A stretch of DNA of 64,000 nt, taken from contig NZ_JBNATW010000006.1 of assembly GCF_049701175.1 (NCBI RefSeq), positions 33,199-97,198 on the forward strand, written 5' to 3'. The position numbers were made by a program, and so were the translations under genes. The notes beneath the pieces were generated by a model. It made no database searches. It had not been told where the DNA came from and worked only from the letters and a program-made list of their open reading frames with translations. Each line of letters begins with the position of its first letter. Position 1 is the stretch's first letter. Shown piece after piece: positions 8,782 through 17,342 of this stretch. The DNA comes from Thermovenabulum sp049701175. Its GTDB lineage: Bacteria > Bacillota > Thermosediminibacteria > Thermosediminibacterales > Thermosediminibacteraceae.

Positions 8782-9065
8782 AAGGAGAACACCTCCCTTT
8801 CGATGTTCTGGACGAAAAACCTTCCATCCTCTTCTAAAAAATTTAAAGCGCTTTCTAACTGGCTTTCCGCATGGGCTTTGCTATTTGAAACGCAGCAGAT
8901 GCCTATCACCGCAAAGCGAAGGTCGTCCTGCCTTTCTACTTCTGCTACCGAAAGGTTAAATTTGTTTTTCAGCCTTTCTACAACGCTTTTTACTATGGAG
9001 CGCTTATCCTTTAAGGAAAAGGTGTCCCCTAAGTAAATTTCCACCTTCAAAATCCCGACGTTCAT
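8778..9065 (-). CDS. DUF503 (YlxP-like) protein
   Basis: Small protein of 95 aa matching the DUF503/YlxP family (MNVGILKVEIYLGDTFSLKDKRSIVKSVVERLKNKF pattern at the N-terminus, E-x-A-L-N-F-L-E near the end). YlxP genes usually sit between infB and rbfA, and a ribosome-assembly role has been proposed. Here the gene stands alone, convergent with the GNAT gene (4-bp overlap of ends), so the context adds nothing about its role. Confidence 0.85.
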   Translation of the reverse strand: MNVGILKVEIYLGDTFSLKDKRSIVKSVVERLKNKFNLSVAEVERQDDLRFAVIGICCVSNSKAHAESQLESALNFLEEDGRFFVQNIEREVFSF

Positions 9066-9099
9066 ATATTACCATCCTTTCATAGAATGAGGCGAGATT

Positions 9100-10380
9100 A
9101 TGAGGCTTTATAAGTATTTTAATAAAGCTTTTAAAGAAAATAAAGGGGCAGTGCTCATTACGGTGCTTCTGGTGGGTTCCCTGCTTATTTTACTGAGCGT
9201 TGCCTTTTCGGAGTTTTCCCGAAGCGATTTAAAGGCTTCTCTTTATTATGAAAACAGGGTAAAGGCCCGCTACCTCGCGGAAGGTGGATTGAATAAGGCA
9301 ATATATGAGTTAAAAAACAATCCTGAAAGGCTCGAGTATATAATTTCTTTAGCGAAGGGAAAAGCTAATGGGATTGTCTTTGACAGCTTAAGCATCGATG
9401 AAGGAGATTTAAAGGGGAATATAATTTTAAAAGCCTTATTGGAATCAGAGAATAGGCTAAAAATAATTTCAGAAGGGTCGGCGGGAAATTCTAAATTTAC
9501 AGCTTATGCTTATTTAACCGTTATAAAAACCTATGAAGCCTTTCTAAAGTTGATTTTCGCATCTTCAGGTTTTTCCTTAAATGGCTCATCAAGGGTAGAG
9601 GGGGACATTGTTTTTCTCGGGGATGTGGATTTAAAAGGAAATTTTGAATTAAACGGCAATGTGTATTCAAAAGGGGATGTGGAACTTCAAGGAAGCGCAT
9701 TGGTTACAAAAAGCATATTCTCCTTAGGAAATGTAAGCTTAGAAGGGAGCGCAGATGTATACGGTGATATTTATGCAAAGGGAGCAATAAATATAAGCGG
9801 GGCAGCTAATATTAGGGGGAAAAGCCATCCTTATTATCAGGGGAGCATAAATTTTCCACAGGATATGCCTAAGCTCGATTCTGATTTTTATAAAAGCAGA
9901 GCAACGGCAATTTACGAAGGCCCGTATAGTGTAACGACCCTTAGCTTAAATAACAACATAGTTTTTATAGATGATGAAATTGAAGAAGTGATAGATAATA
10001 AAGGCAATAGAAAAACAATCGTCCATGAAGGAGATTTTTCCGCAGATAATCTTCAGGGAAGCGGTGTTATATACGCAAAGGGGGATGTGGAGGTAAAAAA
10101 TATAACAGGAAATGATAACGGCATAATAATAATATCGGAAAAAAATATTACTGTAAAAAATGCGGGGAATGTAAAAAACGCCCTTTTATTTTCACCCAAC
10201 GGCACAGTGGATATAGGAAATGCTGATTTTGAAGGCAGCATTGTAGCAAGGAATTTTTACTCTAATGGAAGTCCAGTTATTAAATACAGCGACGCCTTTT
10301 TAAATTTAAGCGATTACTTACCTCAACAAAACCCTCCCAAAATAAAAATTGATTATATAAAAAAGGAAGGGATATATTAA
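9100..10380 (+). CDS. PilX-like N-terminal helix with bactofilin-like repeats
   Basis: Unassigned protein of 426 aa. The N-terminus KGAVLITVLLVGSLLILLSV followed by ARYLAEGGLNKAIYEL is the PilX/type IV minor-pilin pattern: one membrane helix, then an alpha spine with the AEGG motif. From about residue 165 comes a run of short beta turns (GDIVFLGDVDLKGNFELNGN, YSKGDVELQGSA, GNVSLEGSADVYGDIYAKG), like the parallel beta-helix of polymer-forming bactofilins. A similar series returns at about 320-400. It may be an exported surface or pilus-associated protein. No other pilus gene is in the window. Confidence 0.75.
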   Translation: MRLYKYFNKAFKENKGAVLITVLLVGSLLILLSVAFSEFSRSDLKASLYYENRVKARYLAEGGLNKAIYELKNNPERLEYIISLAKGKANGIVFDSLSIDEGDLKGNIILKALLESENRLKIISEGSAGNSKFTAYAYLTVIKTYEAFLKLIFASSGFSLNGSSRVEGDIVFLGDVDLKGNFELNGNVYSKGDVELQGSALVTKSIFSLGNVSLEGSADVYGDIYAKGAINISGAANIRGKSHPYYQGSINFPQDMPKLDSDFYKSRATAIYEGPYSVTTLSLNNNIVFIDDEIEEVIDNKGNRKTIVHEGDFSADNLQGSGVIYAKGDVEVKNITGNDNGIIIISEKNITVKNAGNVKNALLFSPNGTVDIGNADFEGSIVARNFYSNGSPVIKYSDAFLNLSDYLPQQNPPKIKIDYIKKEGIY

Positions 10381-10398
10381 GAATTCCCTTCCTTTTTT
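10361..10398. terminator. Bidirectional terminator between convergent genes
   Basis: Perfect 12-bp arms at 10361-10372 and 10385-10396 (AAAAGGAAGGGA and its complement) have A and T tracts on the two sides. The structure overlaps both stop codons and would stop transcription from either side. Confidence 0.85.
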
Positions 10399-11567
10399 TC
10401 TTCTTTTATGAAGAAGGAGAGCATGAATGCCAAAAGGAACATCAGACCCCCGCCGATGAAAGTAAAGGTTATTCCAAAACTGTCACCCAAAAATCCACCC
10501 AAGGTAGAGCCCATTATAAGTCCAATGGACATAAGCCCGTTGTAAACTCCAAAGGAACTTCCCTGATTTTCATTTGTCCCCGATTCTGCAATTAAGATGT
10601 TTCCAGCAATGGTTACTGCAGCATTAAAAAATCCGAAGAGGAACCTGATAAAAAAGAGAAAACCGAAGGAAGACGCGTATCCTTGTAGTACTGTTAAAAA
10701 AGCGCAGCCTGCAAGACCTATTTTGTATATTGCGGAAACCTTGTATTTTGTCCTGCCCAAAAAAGGTGAAGCAATAGCTGTAGATATACCTGTTATGGAA
10801 AAGACAAGGCCCGTATAAAGAGAGGCGTTCTCGGGGGAAATCCTATGCATCAAAAGGGTAACTGCAGGGAGTATACCCATTAAAGCGGCCTGCACGAAAA
10901 TCCCTACCGAGTAAACTATAAGGAGTTTTCTATTTTTGAAGGTTTCGACGATGCTTTGGGCAATGGATGACTTCGGCTTTACGATTTTCCCTTCTTTCAC
11001 GTTGGTGACATAGGGAAGGGCGCCAGCGATTAAAAGGAGAATTCCCGTGAAGACCATGCTGCCCCTTATCCCAAAAAGTTTTGCTGAAATTCCTCCTATG
11101 AGTGGCCCCGTAATGGCGCCCACTGCGGATGCGGCATTTATGATTCCCAGATTGTAGCTTAAATTTTCGGGGGAGCTTGTGGATGCCACAAAGGTAATAG
11201 CAGCGGGTATGTATCCTGAGAATGTGCCGTTTAACGCCCTGAGCACCACGAGTTCCATCGGTGTTTTTGCCCTTGCCATTAAGAAGTAGATGACGCTCAT
11301 CCCGAGGCCTGCCCGCGCCATCATGGGCTTTTTTCCATACCTGTCGGAAATTGCACCCCATATTGGGGACATTATGCCAAACATTAAGGAGTGTATTGAG
11401 TATATTAGGCTTGACCACATGGCTATGTTTTGGGTGACCCCCATGTCCAAGAGGAGGTCGGGCAGAAAGGGGGTTATGGAAGAAAAGGCTATTTGAGCTA
11501 TAAAGACACCGAAAGAAAGAAGATATAGATTTTTATCGAATTTTGAAAAAATGAAATTAAAATTCAT
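10377..11567 (-). CDS. MFS transporter, multidrug-efflux type
   Basis: Major facilitator of 396 aa with 12 predicted membrane helices. The loop 2-3 motif is GAISDRYGKKPMM (motif A), the helix-5 region is AVGAITGPLIGG (motif C, typical of antiporters), and a second A-like loop is seen in the C-half (FLGRTKYKVSAIYK). These point to proton-coupled drug or metabolite efflux in the DHA1 group. The substrate is unknown. It is convergent with the PilX-like gene and shares its terminator. Confidence 0.9.
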   Translation of the reverse strand: MNFNFIFSKFDKNLYLLSFGVFIAQIAFSSITPFLPDLLLDMGVTQNIAMWSSLIYSIHSLMFGIMSPIWGAISDRYGKKPMMARAGLGMSVIYFLMARAKTPMELVVLRALNGTFSGYIPAAITFVASTSSPENLSYNLGIINAASAVGAITGPLIGGISAKLFGIRGSMVFTGILLLIAGALPYVTNVKEGKIVKPKSSIAQSIVETFKNRKLLIVYSVGIFVQAALMGILPAVTLLMHRISPENASLYTGLVFSITGISTAIASPFLGRTKYKVSAIYKIGLAGCAFLTVLQGYASSFGFLFFIRFLFGFFNAAVTIAGNILIAESGTNENQGSSFGVYNGLMSIGLIMGSTLGGFLGDSFGITFTFIGGGLMFLLAFMLSFFIKEEKKEGNS

Positions 11568-11825
11568 TTTAAAAAAGCCCCCAACAAATATAAATTTTAT
11601 ATTAGTTAAAATTATTTTCTAAGCTTGAAGCACTTGATAATTTAATAATTAAAGTATGACAAAAAAAGGTAATTTATTTAATGCTTCATAAAAAATTAAT
11701 TTAAAATATCAATAAAAAATTAATAATAAATAAACAAAATAAATCCTATATTAATTATAATATATAAACTCCAAAAAGCTCATTAAAATTCCAAAATTTT
11801 ATATTGTAGCTAAAAATCCATCGTG
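11568..11825. other. AT-rich intergenic gap without a gene
   Basis: About 260 bases of very AT-rich DNA upstream of both the MFS gene (leftward) and the tRNA cluster (rightward). I see no ORF, RNA fold or repeat beyond a weak GAAGCA/TGCTTC inverted pair around 11626 and 11678. Confidence 0.6.
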
Positions 11826-11855
11826 TTGACAAAAGGGATTTTTTTATGCTATACT
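11826..11855 (+). promoter_or_regulatory. Promoter of the tRNA cluster
   Basis: TTGACA at 11826-11831 and TATACT at 11850-11855 are separated by 18 bases and lie 16 bases before the first tRNA. Confidence 0.8.
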
Positions 11856-11871
11856 TTGAATAGCCATTTGT

Positions 11872-11958
11872 GGAGGGGTGTCCGAGTGGTTTAAGGAGCT
11901 GGTCTTGAAAACCAGTGCCCCAAAAGGGCCGGGGGTTCGAATCCCTCCCCCTCTGCCA
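11872..11958 (+). tRNA. tRNA-Ser(UGA)
   Basis: Full cloverleaf with a long variable arm (class II). The anticodon loop CTTGAAA gives UGA. The T arm is GGGGG-TTCGAAT-CCCTC and CCA is encoded. It reads UCA and other UCN codons. Confidence 0.95.
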
Positions 11959-11968
11959 TAGAAAACGG

Positions 11969-12064
11969 GGAGAGATGGCCGAGAAGGTCGAAGGCGGTCG
12001 CCTGCTAAGCGACTATACGGACCTAAAATCCGTATCGCGGGTTCGAATCCCGCTCTCTCCGCCA
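11969..12064 (+). tRNA. tRNA-Ser(GCU)
   Basis: Class II tRNA with acceptor GGAGAGA/TCTCTCC, anticodon loop CTGCTAA (GCU), a long variable arm and encoded CCA. It reads AGU and AGC. Confidence 0.95.
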
Positions 12065-12071
12065 TTTACAT

Positions 12072-12148
<77 letters not shown>

Positions 12149-12166
12149 TTATACGTTTTCTTACAT

Positions 12167-12243
12167 GCGCCCGTAGCTCAGGAGGAAAGAGCAGCGGTTT
12201 CCTAAACCGCGTGCCGGGGGTTCGAGTCCTCCCGGGCGCACCA
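12167..12243 (+). tRNA. tRNA-Arg(CCU)
   Basis: Acceptor GCGCCCG/CGGGCGC, anticodon stem GCGGT/ACCGC with loop TTCCTAA (CCU), CCA encoded. It reads AGG, a codon used heavily by the genes of this window. Confidence 0.95.
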
Positions 12244-12266
12244 TTTTATTTAGGTGGAAATGGATA

Positions 12267-12722
12267 ATGGAAAAAGTCCACGAAGCTTTCATGCGCGAGG
12301 CTTTGAAGGAAGCAAGAAAAGCCTTTGAAGGAGATGAAGTGCCCGTAGGAGCTGTAATAGTAAAGGACGGCGAAATCATCGCAAGAGGAAGAAACAGACG
12401 CGAGAGCCTTCAGGATGCTACCGCCCATGCGGAGATTATAGCGATAAAAGAGGCGTGCGAAAGGCTCAAAAGCTGGAGGCTTTCGGGGTGCACCTTGTAC
12501 GTCACTCTGGAGCCCTGTCCCATGTGTGCGGGAGCTGTTATACTTTCAAGGATAGACAGAGTAGTTTTTGGTGCATACGATCCAAAAAGCGGATGTGCCG
12601 GAAGCGTAATGGATCTTTTTTCTTGCGATAAATTCAACCATCATCCCGAGATAATAGGTGGAGTTTTAGAAGAAGAATGCGCAAGATTATTAAAGGAATT
12701 TTTTAAGAAAAAAAGGATCTGA
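12267..12722 (+). CDS. tadA: tRNA-specific adenosine-34 deaminase
   Basis: Zinc-dependent deaminase (151 aa) that turns A34 into inosine in tRNA-Arg(ACG), so that one tRNA reads CGU, CGC and CGA. The catalytic motif is HAEIIAIKEA (His ligand and proton-shuttling Glu) with PCPMCAGA giving the two Cys ligands. The C-terminal part (NHHPEIIGGVLEEECARLLKEFF) is TadA-like and not cytidine-deaminase-like. The start at ATG 12267 is preceded by TAGGTGG. The gene is embedded in a tRNA cluster and probably transcribed with it. In Firmicutes tadA usually precedes the SRP RNA gene and dnaX, which fits the order seen here despite an insertion. Confidence 0.96.
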   Translation: MEKVHEAFMREALKEARKAFEGDEVPVGAVIVKDGEIIARGRNRRESLQDATAHAEIIAIKEACERLKSWRLSGCTLYVTLEPCPMCAGAVILSRIDRVVFGAYDPKSGCAGSVMDLFSCDKFNHHPEIIGGVLEEECARLLKEFFKKKRI

Positions 12723-12725
12723 GGT

Positions 12726-12819
12726 GGAGAGATGGCCGAGAGGTCGAAGGCGCTCGACTCGAAATCGAGTAGGCGGCCTAAAAGCCGTCTCGTGAGTTCG
12801 AATCTCACTCTCTCCGCCA
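12726..12819 (+). tRNA. tRNA-Ser(CGA)
   Basis: Starts three bases after the tadA stop codon. Anticodon stem CTCGA/TCGAG with loop CTCGAAA (CGA), long variable arm, CCA encoded. It is nearly identical to the tRNA-Ser(GGA) downstream outside the anticodon and the variable arm. Confidence 0.95.
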
Positions 12820-12973
12820 TAAGAAAATGAACACAATAAAAAAAGAGCAAAATAATAAATATAAAAGTAATAGCTATAATATGAAAATAAAAAAATTATT
12901 TATGCATCATGTAAATAATCATTTTAAAATAAATTCTATGTAGAAAATAGATTAAAAAAAGGAAATTTTTCGC

Positions 12974-13068
12974 GGAGAGATGGCTGAGAGGTCGAAGGCG
13001 CTCGACTGGAAATCGAGTAGACGGGTGTTAAGCCCGTCTCGCGGGTTCGAATCCCGCTCTCTCCGCCA
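12974..13068 (+). tRNA. tRNA-Ser(GGA)
   Basis: Anticodon stem CTCGA/TCGAG with loop CTGGAAA (GGA), long variable arm, CCA encoded. It reads UCC and UCU. With UGA, GCU and CGA it completes the serine set in 1.2 kb. Confidence 0.95.
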
Positions 13069-13175
13069 TTATTATTGGGTTTGAAGGATCAAGGGATAAG
13101 GATTAAGGGAGATAATTTTTGACATATTTTTAAAAGAATCATACATACAAAAAATATTGATTTTTTAGTCCACAT

Positions 13176-13225
13176 GACCGCATTCCATGCTTATTATTGA
13201 GGAAGAAGGAGTGTGGTCTTTTTAG
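13176..13225 (+). terminator. Probable terminator of the tRNA/tadA transcript
   Basis: An 11-bp stem (two G-U pairs) forms between 13176-13186 and 13208-13218, followed by TTTTT. It lies about 108 bases beyond the last tRNA. Confidence 0.6.
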
Positions 13226-13538
13226 TGTCAAAGCTACCGGATAAGGCGGTCTCTAATGAAACAGTTAAGTTAACATAAAAAATTTCCCAATGTTATTTGG
13301 GGGAAAATCGTTGCAAAATATGGGAATTCCTTCTTGCAAAAAATAAAAAAAGTAATTTCTAATTATTTTTCAACTTTTTCCTTAATTCGATTTGTTTTCG
13401 AAAAATTTGTCTAAAAAGTTTATCCCTTGTTGTTTCTAAGATGTTAGAATAGGTGTATTTATAATAGGAAGAAGAATTGTCAAATGCATGATGATAGTTA
13501 TAACTTATTCTACCATTTAAGGTTATTACTTCTCCATC
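13226..13538. other. Intergenic region without a recognisable gene
   Basis: AT-rich DNA between the tRNA terminator and the end of the HD-GYP gene. It holds small stem-loops (TTTCCC/GGGAAA near 13283-13307, ACCG/CGGT near 13235-13250) and no coding frame of note. A 14-base near-tandem repeat (AAGGATCAAGGGAT, AAGGATTAAGGGAG) lies just before the terminator, at 13084-13111. Confidence 0.5.
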
Positions 13539-15035
13539 TTAGAATTTCAGTTTTATCTTATAAAGATTATTAAGGTTTATTGTTAAATTACTATTATCAC
13601 CATTGACAAATAATAAATCATCAGCAGAAAGTTTTTTAACCTTGATATTTATACTTTTATTATCCTGTAAAATTAAGTTTCCGTCTAAATCCCACAATAT
13701 TGATACATAGCTTTTTCTCTCGAGAGGTCTTATTTCTGTAATTTGATAAGTATTTTCGTCTAATGGTAATGCATTAACTTCGTATTCGTATATTGAATTG
13801 AGAATTTCTACAACTAAGGAAGCAGAAACTAAATTCCATAAGTCTTTCGAGGTTTTAATGGTATTGGTAGATTTAAAATAATATTTTTCATCATTGTTGG
13901 AAAAATATCCTTCCAAATTAAAGATTTCGTTATATGTTCGGAGGGAGAGATTGGCGGGTAAAATTTGTCCACTTTTTAATTTTAATATATCCATTGGCAG
14001 GATAATTTTTTCATCTATTACATTTAAAGCAGCTTCTACTACGGAGGGGTCAAAATCTTTGCCACTGCAGTTTTTAAGTTCAGTAATTATTTTGTCGATG
14101 GGGAGGTTTTTTTTGTAGCTTCTGGGAGAATAAAGGACATCTATGACATCAGCTACTTTTAAGATTCTGCTCACAAGTGGGATTTCATTACCTTTTAGAC
14201 CAAAAGGATACCCGCTTCCATCATACATTTCATGGTGAGCTCTAACCCATAAGGGTATCTCGGGGTATAAATCCTCAAAAAATTCTTTTGTAATGATGTA
14301 GCTGAATTCTACGTGTTTTTTAACTTCTTCATATTCTTCATTGGCTAAAGGACCTTGTTTATTGATAATACTTTCAGGGATTCTGAGTTTACCGATATCA
14401 TGAAACAAAGCAGCTAAATAAATTTTTTCAAGCTCGTCTTTAGAAAAGTTTAATTTTTTGCCTATTTCTGTTGCCCAAAATGCAACGTTAAAACCATGTA
14501 GTCTCATAGAAGGGTGATGGGTTTCTATGATATCTTCAAGAAGCATCAGAAGTTTTTTAATTTTTTCAGTTTCACTTAATTGAATGTACTTAGAATAGAC
14601 GTAAGAATATATTTCAAAGATGTTGAACCTGTCGAGAAAAGAAGATAATAAAGCTTGAATGTTTTTAGTTTTTTTAATAAATCCGAAATATATACAAACG
14701 GTAATATCCTTATTTTGTTCTAATTTGATAGGTAAACATAATTCTTCGACGAAGTTTTTATTCAATGGATAAATAATATCATTCTCTTCATAGAAATAAA
14801 TGGGTTTATTTTTTTCGCAGGCGAGAGATATAAGGTTGTTATTATCCAAAGTAGAAGGGAATTTTGAATTTATACTGTTATTGTTACTGCATAATTCTTC
14901 TATAAAGAAAACTTTATTTTTATTAACTAAAAGAATACTAATATTTTCTATATTAAATTCATTTTTAAAGACTGAAAGATTTTTTATTAAATCAATATCC
15001 TCTTTAATTTTGTCAAAACAAGTATTCATTTTCAA
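13539..15035 (-). CDS. HD-GYP domain protein (c-di-GMP phosphodiesterase type)
   Basis: Protein of 498 aa. Residues about 1-145 look like a GAF-type sensor. Residues about 160-335 are a full HD-GYP domain: ALFHDIGKLRIPESI (HD), KKHVEFSY, HHEMYDGSGYPFGLKG (GYP motif), ADVIDVLYSPRSYK and DFDPSVVEAAL. HD-GYP enzymes degrade cyclic di-GMP or related dinucleotides. The last 150 residues (from ILKLKSGQILPANLSL) are a separate domain I cannot name. No membrane helix is seen, so it is cytoplasmic. It is divergent from a chemoreceptor gene, suggesting a shared motility or adhesion role. There is no cyclase gene in the window. Confidence 0.9.
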   Translation of the reverse strand: MKMNTCFDKIKEDIDLIKNLSVFKNEFNIENISILLVNKNKVFFIEELCSNNNSINSKFPSTLDNNNLISLACEKNKPIYFYEENDIIYPLNKNFVEELCLPIKLEQNKDITVCIYFGFIKKTKNIQALLSSFLDRFNIFEIYSYVYSKYIQLSETEKIKKLLMLLEDIIETHHPSMRLHGFNVAFWATEIGKKLNFSKDELEKIYLAALFHDIGKLRIPESIINKQGPLANEEYEEVKKHVEFSYIITKEFFEDLYPEIPLWVRAHHEMYDGSGYPFGLKGNEIPLVSRILKVADVIDVLYSPRSYKKNLPIDKIITELKNCSGKDFDPSVVEAALNVIDEKIILPMDILKLKSGQILPANLSLRTYNEIFNLEGYFSNNDEKYYFKSTNTIKTSKDLWNLVSASLVVEILNSIYEYEVNALPLDENTYQITEIRPLERKSYVSILWDLDGNLILQDNKSINIKVKKLSADDLLFVNGDNSNLTINLNNLYKIKLKF

Positions 15036-15225
15036 AGCCCTCCTTCACCTTTGTTGATATATAAAAAAATTTTTAATATGAGATGAATATTTTGATTTTC
15101 TTTTCTCCCTGTTTATAATATTCTACAAATATATGGAAAATCTTGTATATAATAACAAAAAAAATCAATATTTTTTAAAAATAAATACTTTCATGTCAAT
15201 TGCTTAATGTGAGAATACTGCTAAA

Positions 15226-15280
15226 TAGTAGTCGTTAGCTTAAGTCAAGGGTGCCCACTACGAGGTGGAGTCTAATAAAT
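15226..15280 (+). mobile_element. Second, shorter group II intron scrap
   Basis: About 48 bases (15231-15278) match the domain I core of the remnant at 2213-2260 with only a handful of mismatches (CGTTAGCT, CAAGGGTG, CCA, GAGGTGGA, TCT in the same order and spacing). No 5' GTGCG end and no other domain are present. It forms the leader just upstream of the chemoreceptor ribosome binding site. Confidence 0.65.
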
Positions 15281-15307
15281 ATAAAAAGTGCAAAGGGGGT
15301 AAAAGAA

Positions 15308-17041
15308 ATGGTAGCAGGTAACAATGCTGAAAAGAGTAATAATCTTTTAAAAAACATCAGGTTTACTAATTTGCTCCTTTTGTTTATTGTAATTATTGCA
15401 ATTTCTTTAGGTTCGATTTCACTACTTGCAATTAAAGACATGAAGGTTCTAAGTGATGATATGAACAACCTTTATAATGATAGAATGCTGCCTTCGCTCC
15501 AATTAAAGGAAATGGAAACAGACTCTTATAAAATAAGAGTAGCCTTGGTTCAAATGGTACATTCAAACAGGTATGATGCTGATTTAGAAAAACAAATCAA
15601 TGAAAAAAAGGATAGTGTAAATAAAATATTGGATTCGTATAGAAACTCAAAAATGAGCGATGAACAAAGACAAATGTTTAGCGAAATAGAAAGCAGTTAC
15701 AGGGTGTATATGGATAATGCTGCGTTATTGATAGGTAAACTTAAAACAAACAATATAATATCAGAAGCGGAAATTCAAAAATTAGACGAACTGACAGCAA
15801 ATATGCAGAATGCCATAGATAATCTGGTTAGGTTAAATGCCGAGACTGCGGCTGATGTAGTAAATAAGGCTAATTCAGCATATTCTAAATCGAGAAATAT
15901 ATTTATTGGATTATTTATAATAATAACAGCTATCGCTGTAATTTTAGGAGTTATTCTTTTGAGATTTTTAAGAGCATCAATGGCACAAATTAATTTTGTT
16001 GCAGAAAGGCTTAGTCAATATGACTTTACAGTAGAATTGGATGAAAGCGGGAACAACGAATTTGCTCAGATGAACAGATCTTTAAAAATTATTATAGAAA
16101 ATATCAAGAAAGCAATAGGGGAAGTAAAGAACGAGGCAGAAAAATTAGCGGCAAGTTCGCAGAACCTTACGGCGGTGTCTGAGGAAATGGCGTCTTCTTC
16201 ACAGGAGCTTGCGAAGACGATGCAACAGGTGGCAGAAGGAGCAACGTCGCAAGCTAATGACCTGCAGGATATAGTCAGCCTTATTGCGGTATTAACAAAT
16301 AATATAGAGAATGTATATAAGGAACTTCAGGATGTAAAAAATGAAACAGATAATACGACGGATAAAGCTAATATAGGTAAGCGAGAAATGGATAAACTTA
16401 TAAAGTCAATAGAAGAAATAAGACATGCATTTGAAGTTGTAATAACAAAGGTCAATAATCTTACCAACTCAGTAAGAGAGATAAACAATATAACGAATTT
16501 GATAAATGAAATATCGGAACAAACCAACTTGCTCGCACTTAATGCGGCAATAGAAGCTGCAAGAGCAGGAGAATTGGGAAGAGGATTTGCTGTGGTAGCG
16601 GAAGAGGTAAGAAAACTTGCAGAAGGGACTAAAAAATCGACAGAGGAGATAAAGCAATTAATAAGTTTAATACAGAAGGATACACAAGAGGTTATAGAAA
16701 CATCAGATGAAGTAGAAAACTTTATAGAAGCGCAAACAAGCGCAGTAGAAAATACAGTTAAAGCCTTTGCTGACATATTGGATTCAGTGAGAAACATAGC
16801 TCCATTAATGGATAGAACGTATCAGGGAATGGATGAAATAGTGAAATCTAAAAATGAAGTTTTGAGCAAGGTAGAAGCTGTAAGTTCGGTAACTCAGGAA
16901 CACTCAGCTGCGGCGGAGGAAGTTGCGGCATCCTCTGAGGAACTTTCAGCATCATCTGAGGAAGTTGCGGCAACAGCTCAAAGCTTAAGTTCTATGGCAG
17001 TTGATTTAGCTAATATAGTTAATAGATTTAAAGTTGCATAA
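15308..17041 (+). CDS. Methyl-accepting chemotaxis protein
   Basis: Chemoreceptor of 577 aa. The frame opens at 15251 inside the intron scrap, but GGGGGT seven bases before ATG 15308 marks the likely start. An N-terminal membrane helix (LLLFIVIIAISLGSISLLAI), an extracellular four-helix-bundle sensor (about 45-195), a second helix (IFIGLFIIITAIAVILGVIL), HAMP, and the MA signalling domain follow. The hairpin tip is ISEQTNLLALNAAIEAARAGE with GRGFAVVAEEVRKLAE, the CheA/CheW contact. Methylation segments rich in Glu/Ser/Ala are seen, including the C-terminal run AAAEEVAASSEELSASSEEV. No CheRB-binding pentapeptide ends the protein. No other che genes are in the window. Confidence 0.95.
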   Translation: MVAGNNAEKSNNLLKNIRFTNLLLLFIVIIAISLGSISLLAIKDMKVLSDDMNNLYNDRMLPSLQLKEMETDSYKIRVALVQMVHSNRYDADLEKQINEKKDSVNKILDSYRNSKMSDEQRQMFSEIESSYRVYMDNAALLIGKLKTNNIISEAEIQKLDELTANMQNAIDNLVRLNAETAADVVNKANSAYSKSRNIFIGLFIIITAIAVILGVILLRFLRASMAQINFVAERLSQYDFTVELDESGNNEFAQMNRSLKIIIENIKKAIGEVKNEAEKLAASSQNLTAVSEEMASSSQELAKTMQQVAEGATSQANDLQDIVSLIAVLTNNIENVYKELQDVKNETDNTTDKANIGKREMDKLIKSIEEIRHAFEVVITKVNNLTNSVREINNITNLINEISEQTNLLALNAAIEAARAGELGRGFAVVAEEVRKLAEGTKKSTEEIKQLISLIQKDTQEVIETSDEVENFIEAQTSAVENTVKAFADILDSVRNIAPLMDRTYQGMDEIVKSKNEVLSKVEAVSSVTQEHSAAAEEVAASSEELSASSEEVAATAQSLSSMAVDLANIVNRFKVA

Positions 17042-17058
17042 GTTAGTTTAATGTAGAA

Positions 17059-17271
17059 CTATTGGTTTTTGATGTGGGGGCTATAAAAGGTCCCTTTTTT
17101 AATTGCTTTTAAAACATTGTCAGATTGTTGAACGATTATGATACCTACCAGAATTACTATTGTTCCGATAACCAGTTGTATAGTTATTTTTTCTTTAAGA
17201 AATAACCAGGCTAACAAACTGGCCAATAAAGGTTTTATAAAAAATATCATTGATCCAGAAATTTTTCTATG
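17059..17271 (-). pseudogene. EamA/DMT transporter C-terminal remnant
   Basis: The translated segment SGSMIFFIKPLLASLLAWLF followed by LKEKITIQLVIGTIVILVGIIIVQQ is the last two helices of a drug/metabolite (EamA) transporter. The frame continues a little upstream of the ATG at 17250 (HRKISGS) and then reads unrelated residues into a stop at 17305-17307. The first eight helices are missing, so this is a decayed or cut-off gene. Confidence 0.75.
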
Positions 17272-17313
17272 TGAATAATCTAGTGGATAGCTACAATTGG
17301 GGACTTATACACC

Positions 17314-17342
17314 TTGCTATTTTTAATAAAAGCAGTTATAAT
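17314..17342 (+). promoter_or_regulatory. Promoter of the SRP RNA gene
   Basis: TTGCTA at 17314-17319 and TATAAT at 17337-17342 with a 17-base spacer. It lies about 40 bases before the RNA, which leaves a 5' piece to be trimmed. Confidence 0.75.

Noticed and set aside
11844..12065. ORF on the minus strand across tRNA-Ser genes
   Set aside because: It is the reverse strand of two tRNAs; the same false proteins appear wherever such tRNAs are translated.
12641..12850. Minus-strand ORF over the tRNA-Ser(CGA) gene and tadA end
   Set aside because: It is a shadow of the tRNA and tadA, without a ribosome binding site.
13140..13320. Possible c-di-GMP riboswitch near the HD-GYP gene
   Set aside because: Only a fragment like GTCAAAGCTACCGG is reminiscent of the GEMM core; the paired arms and the GNRA loop are missing, and it lies at the 3' end of the leftward HD-GYP gene.
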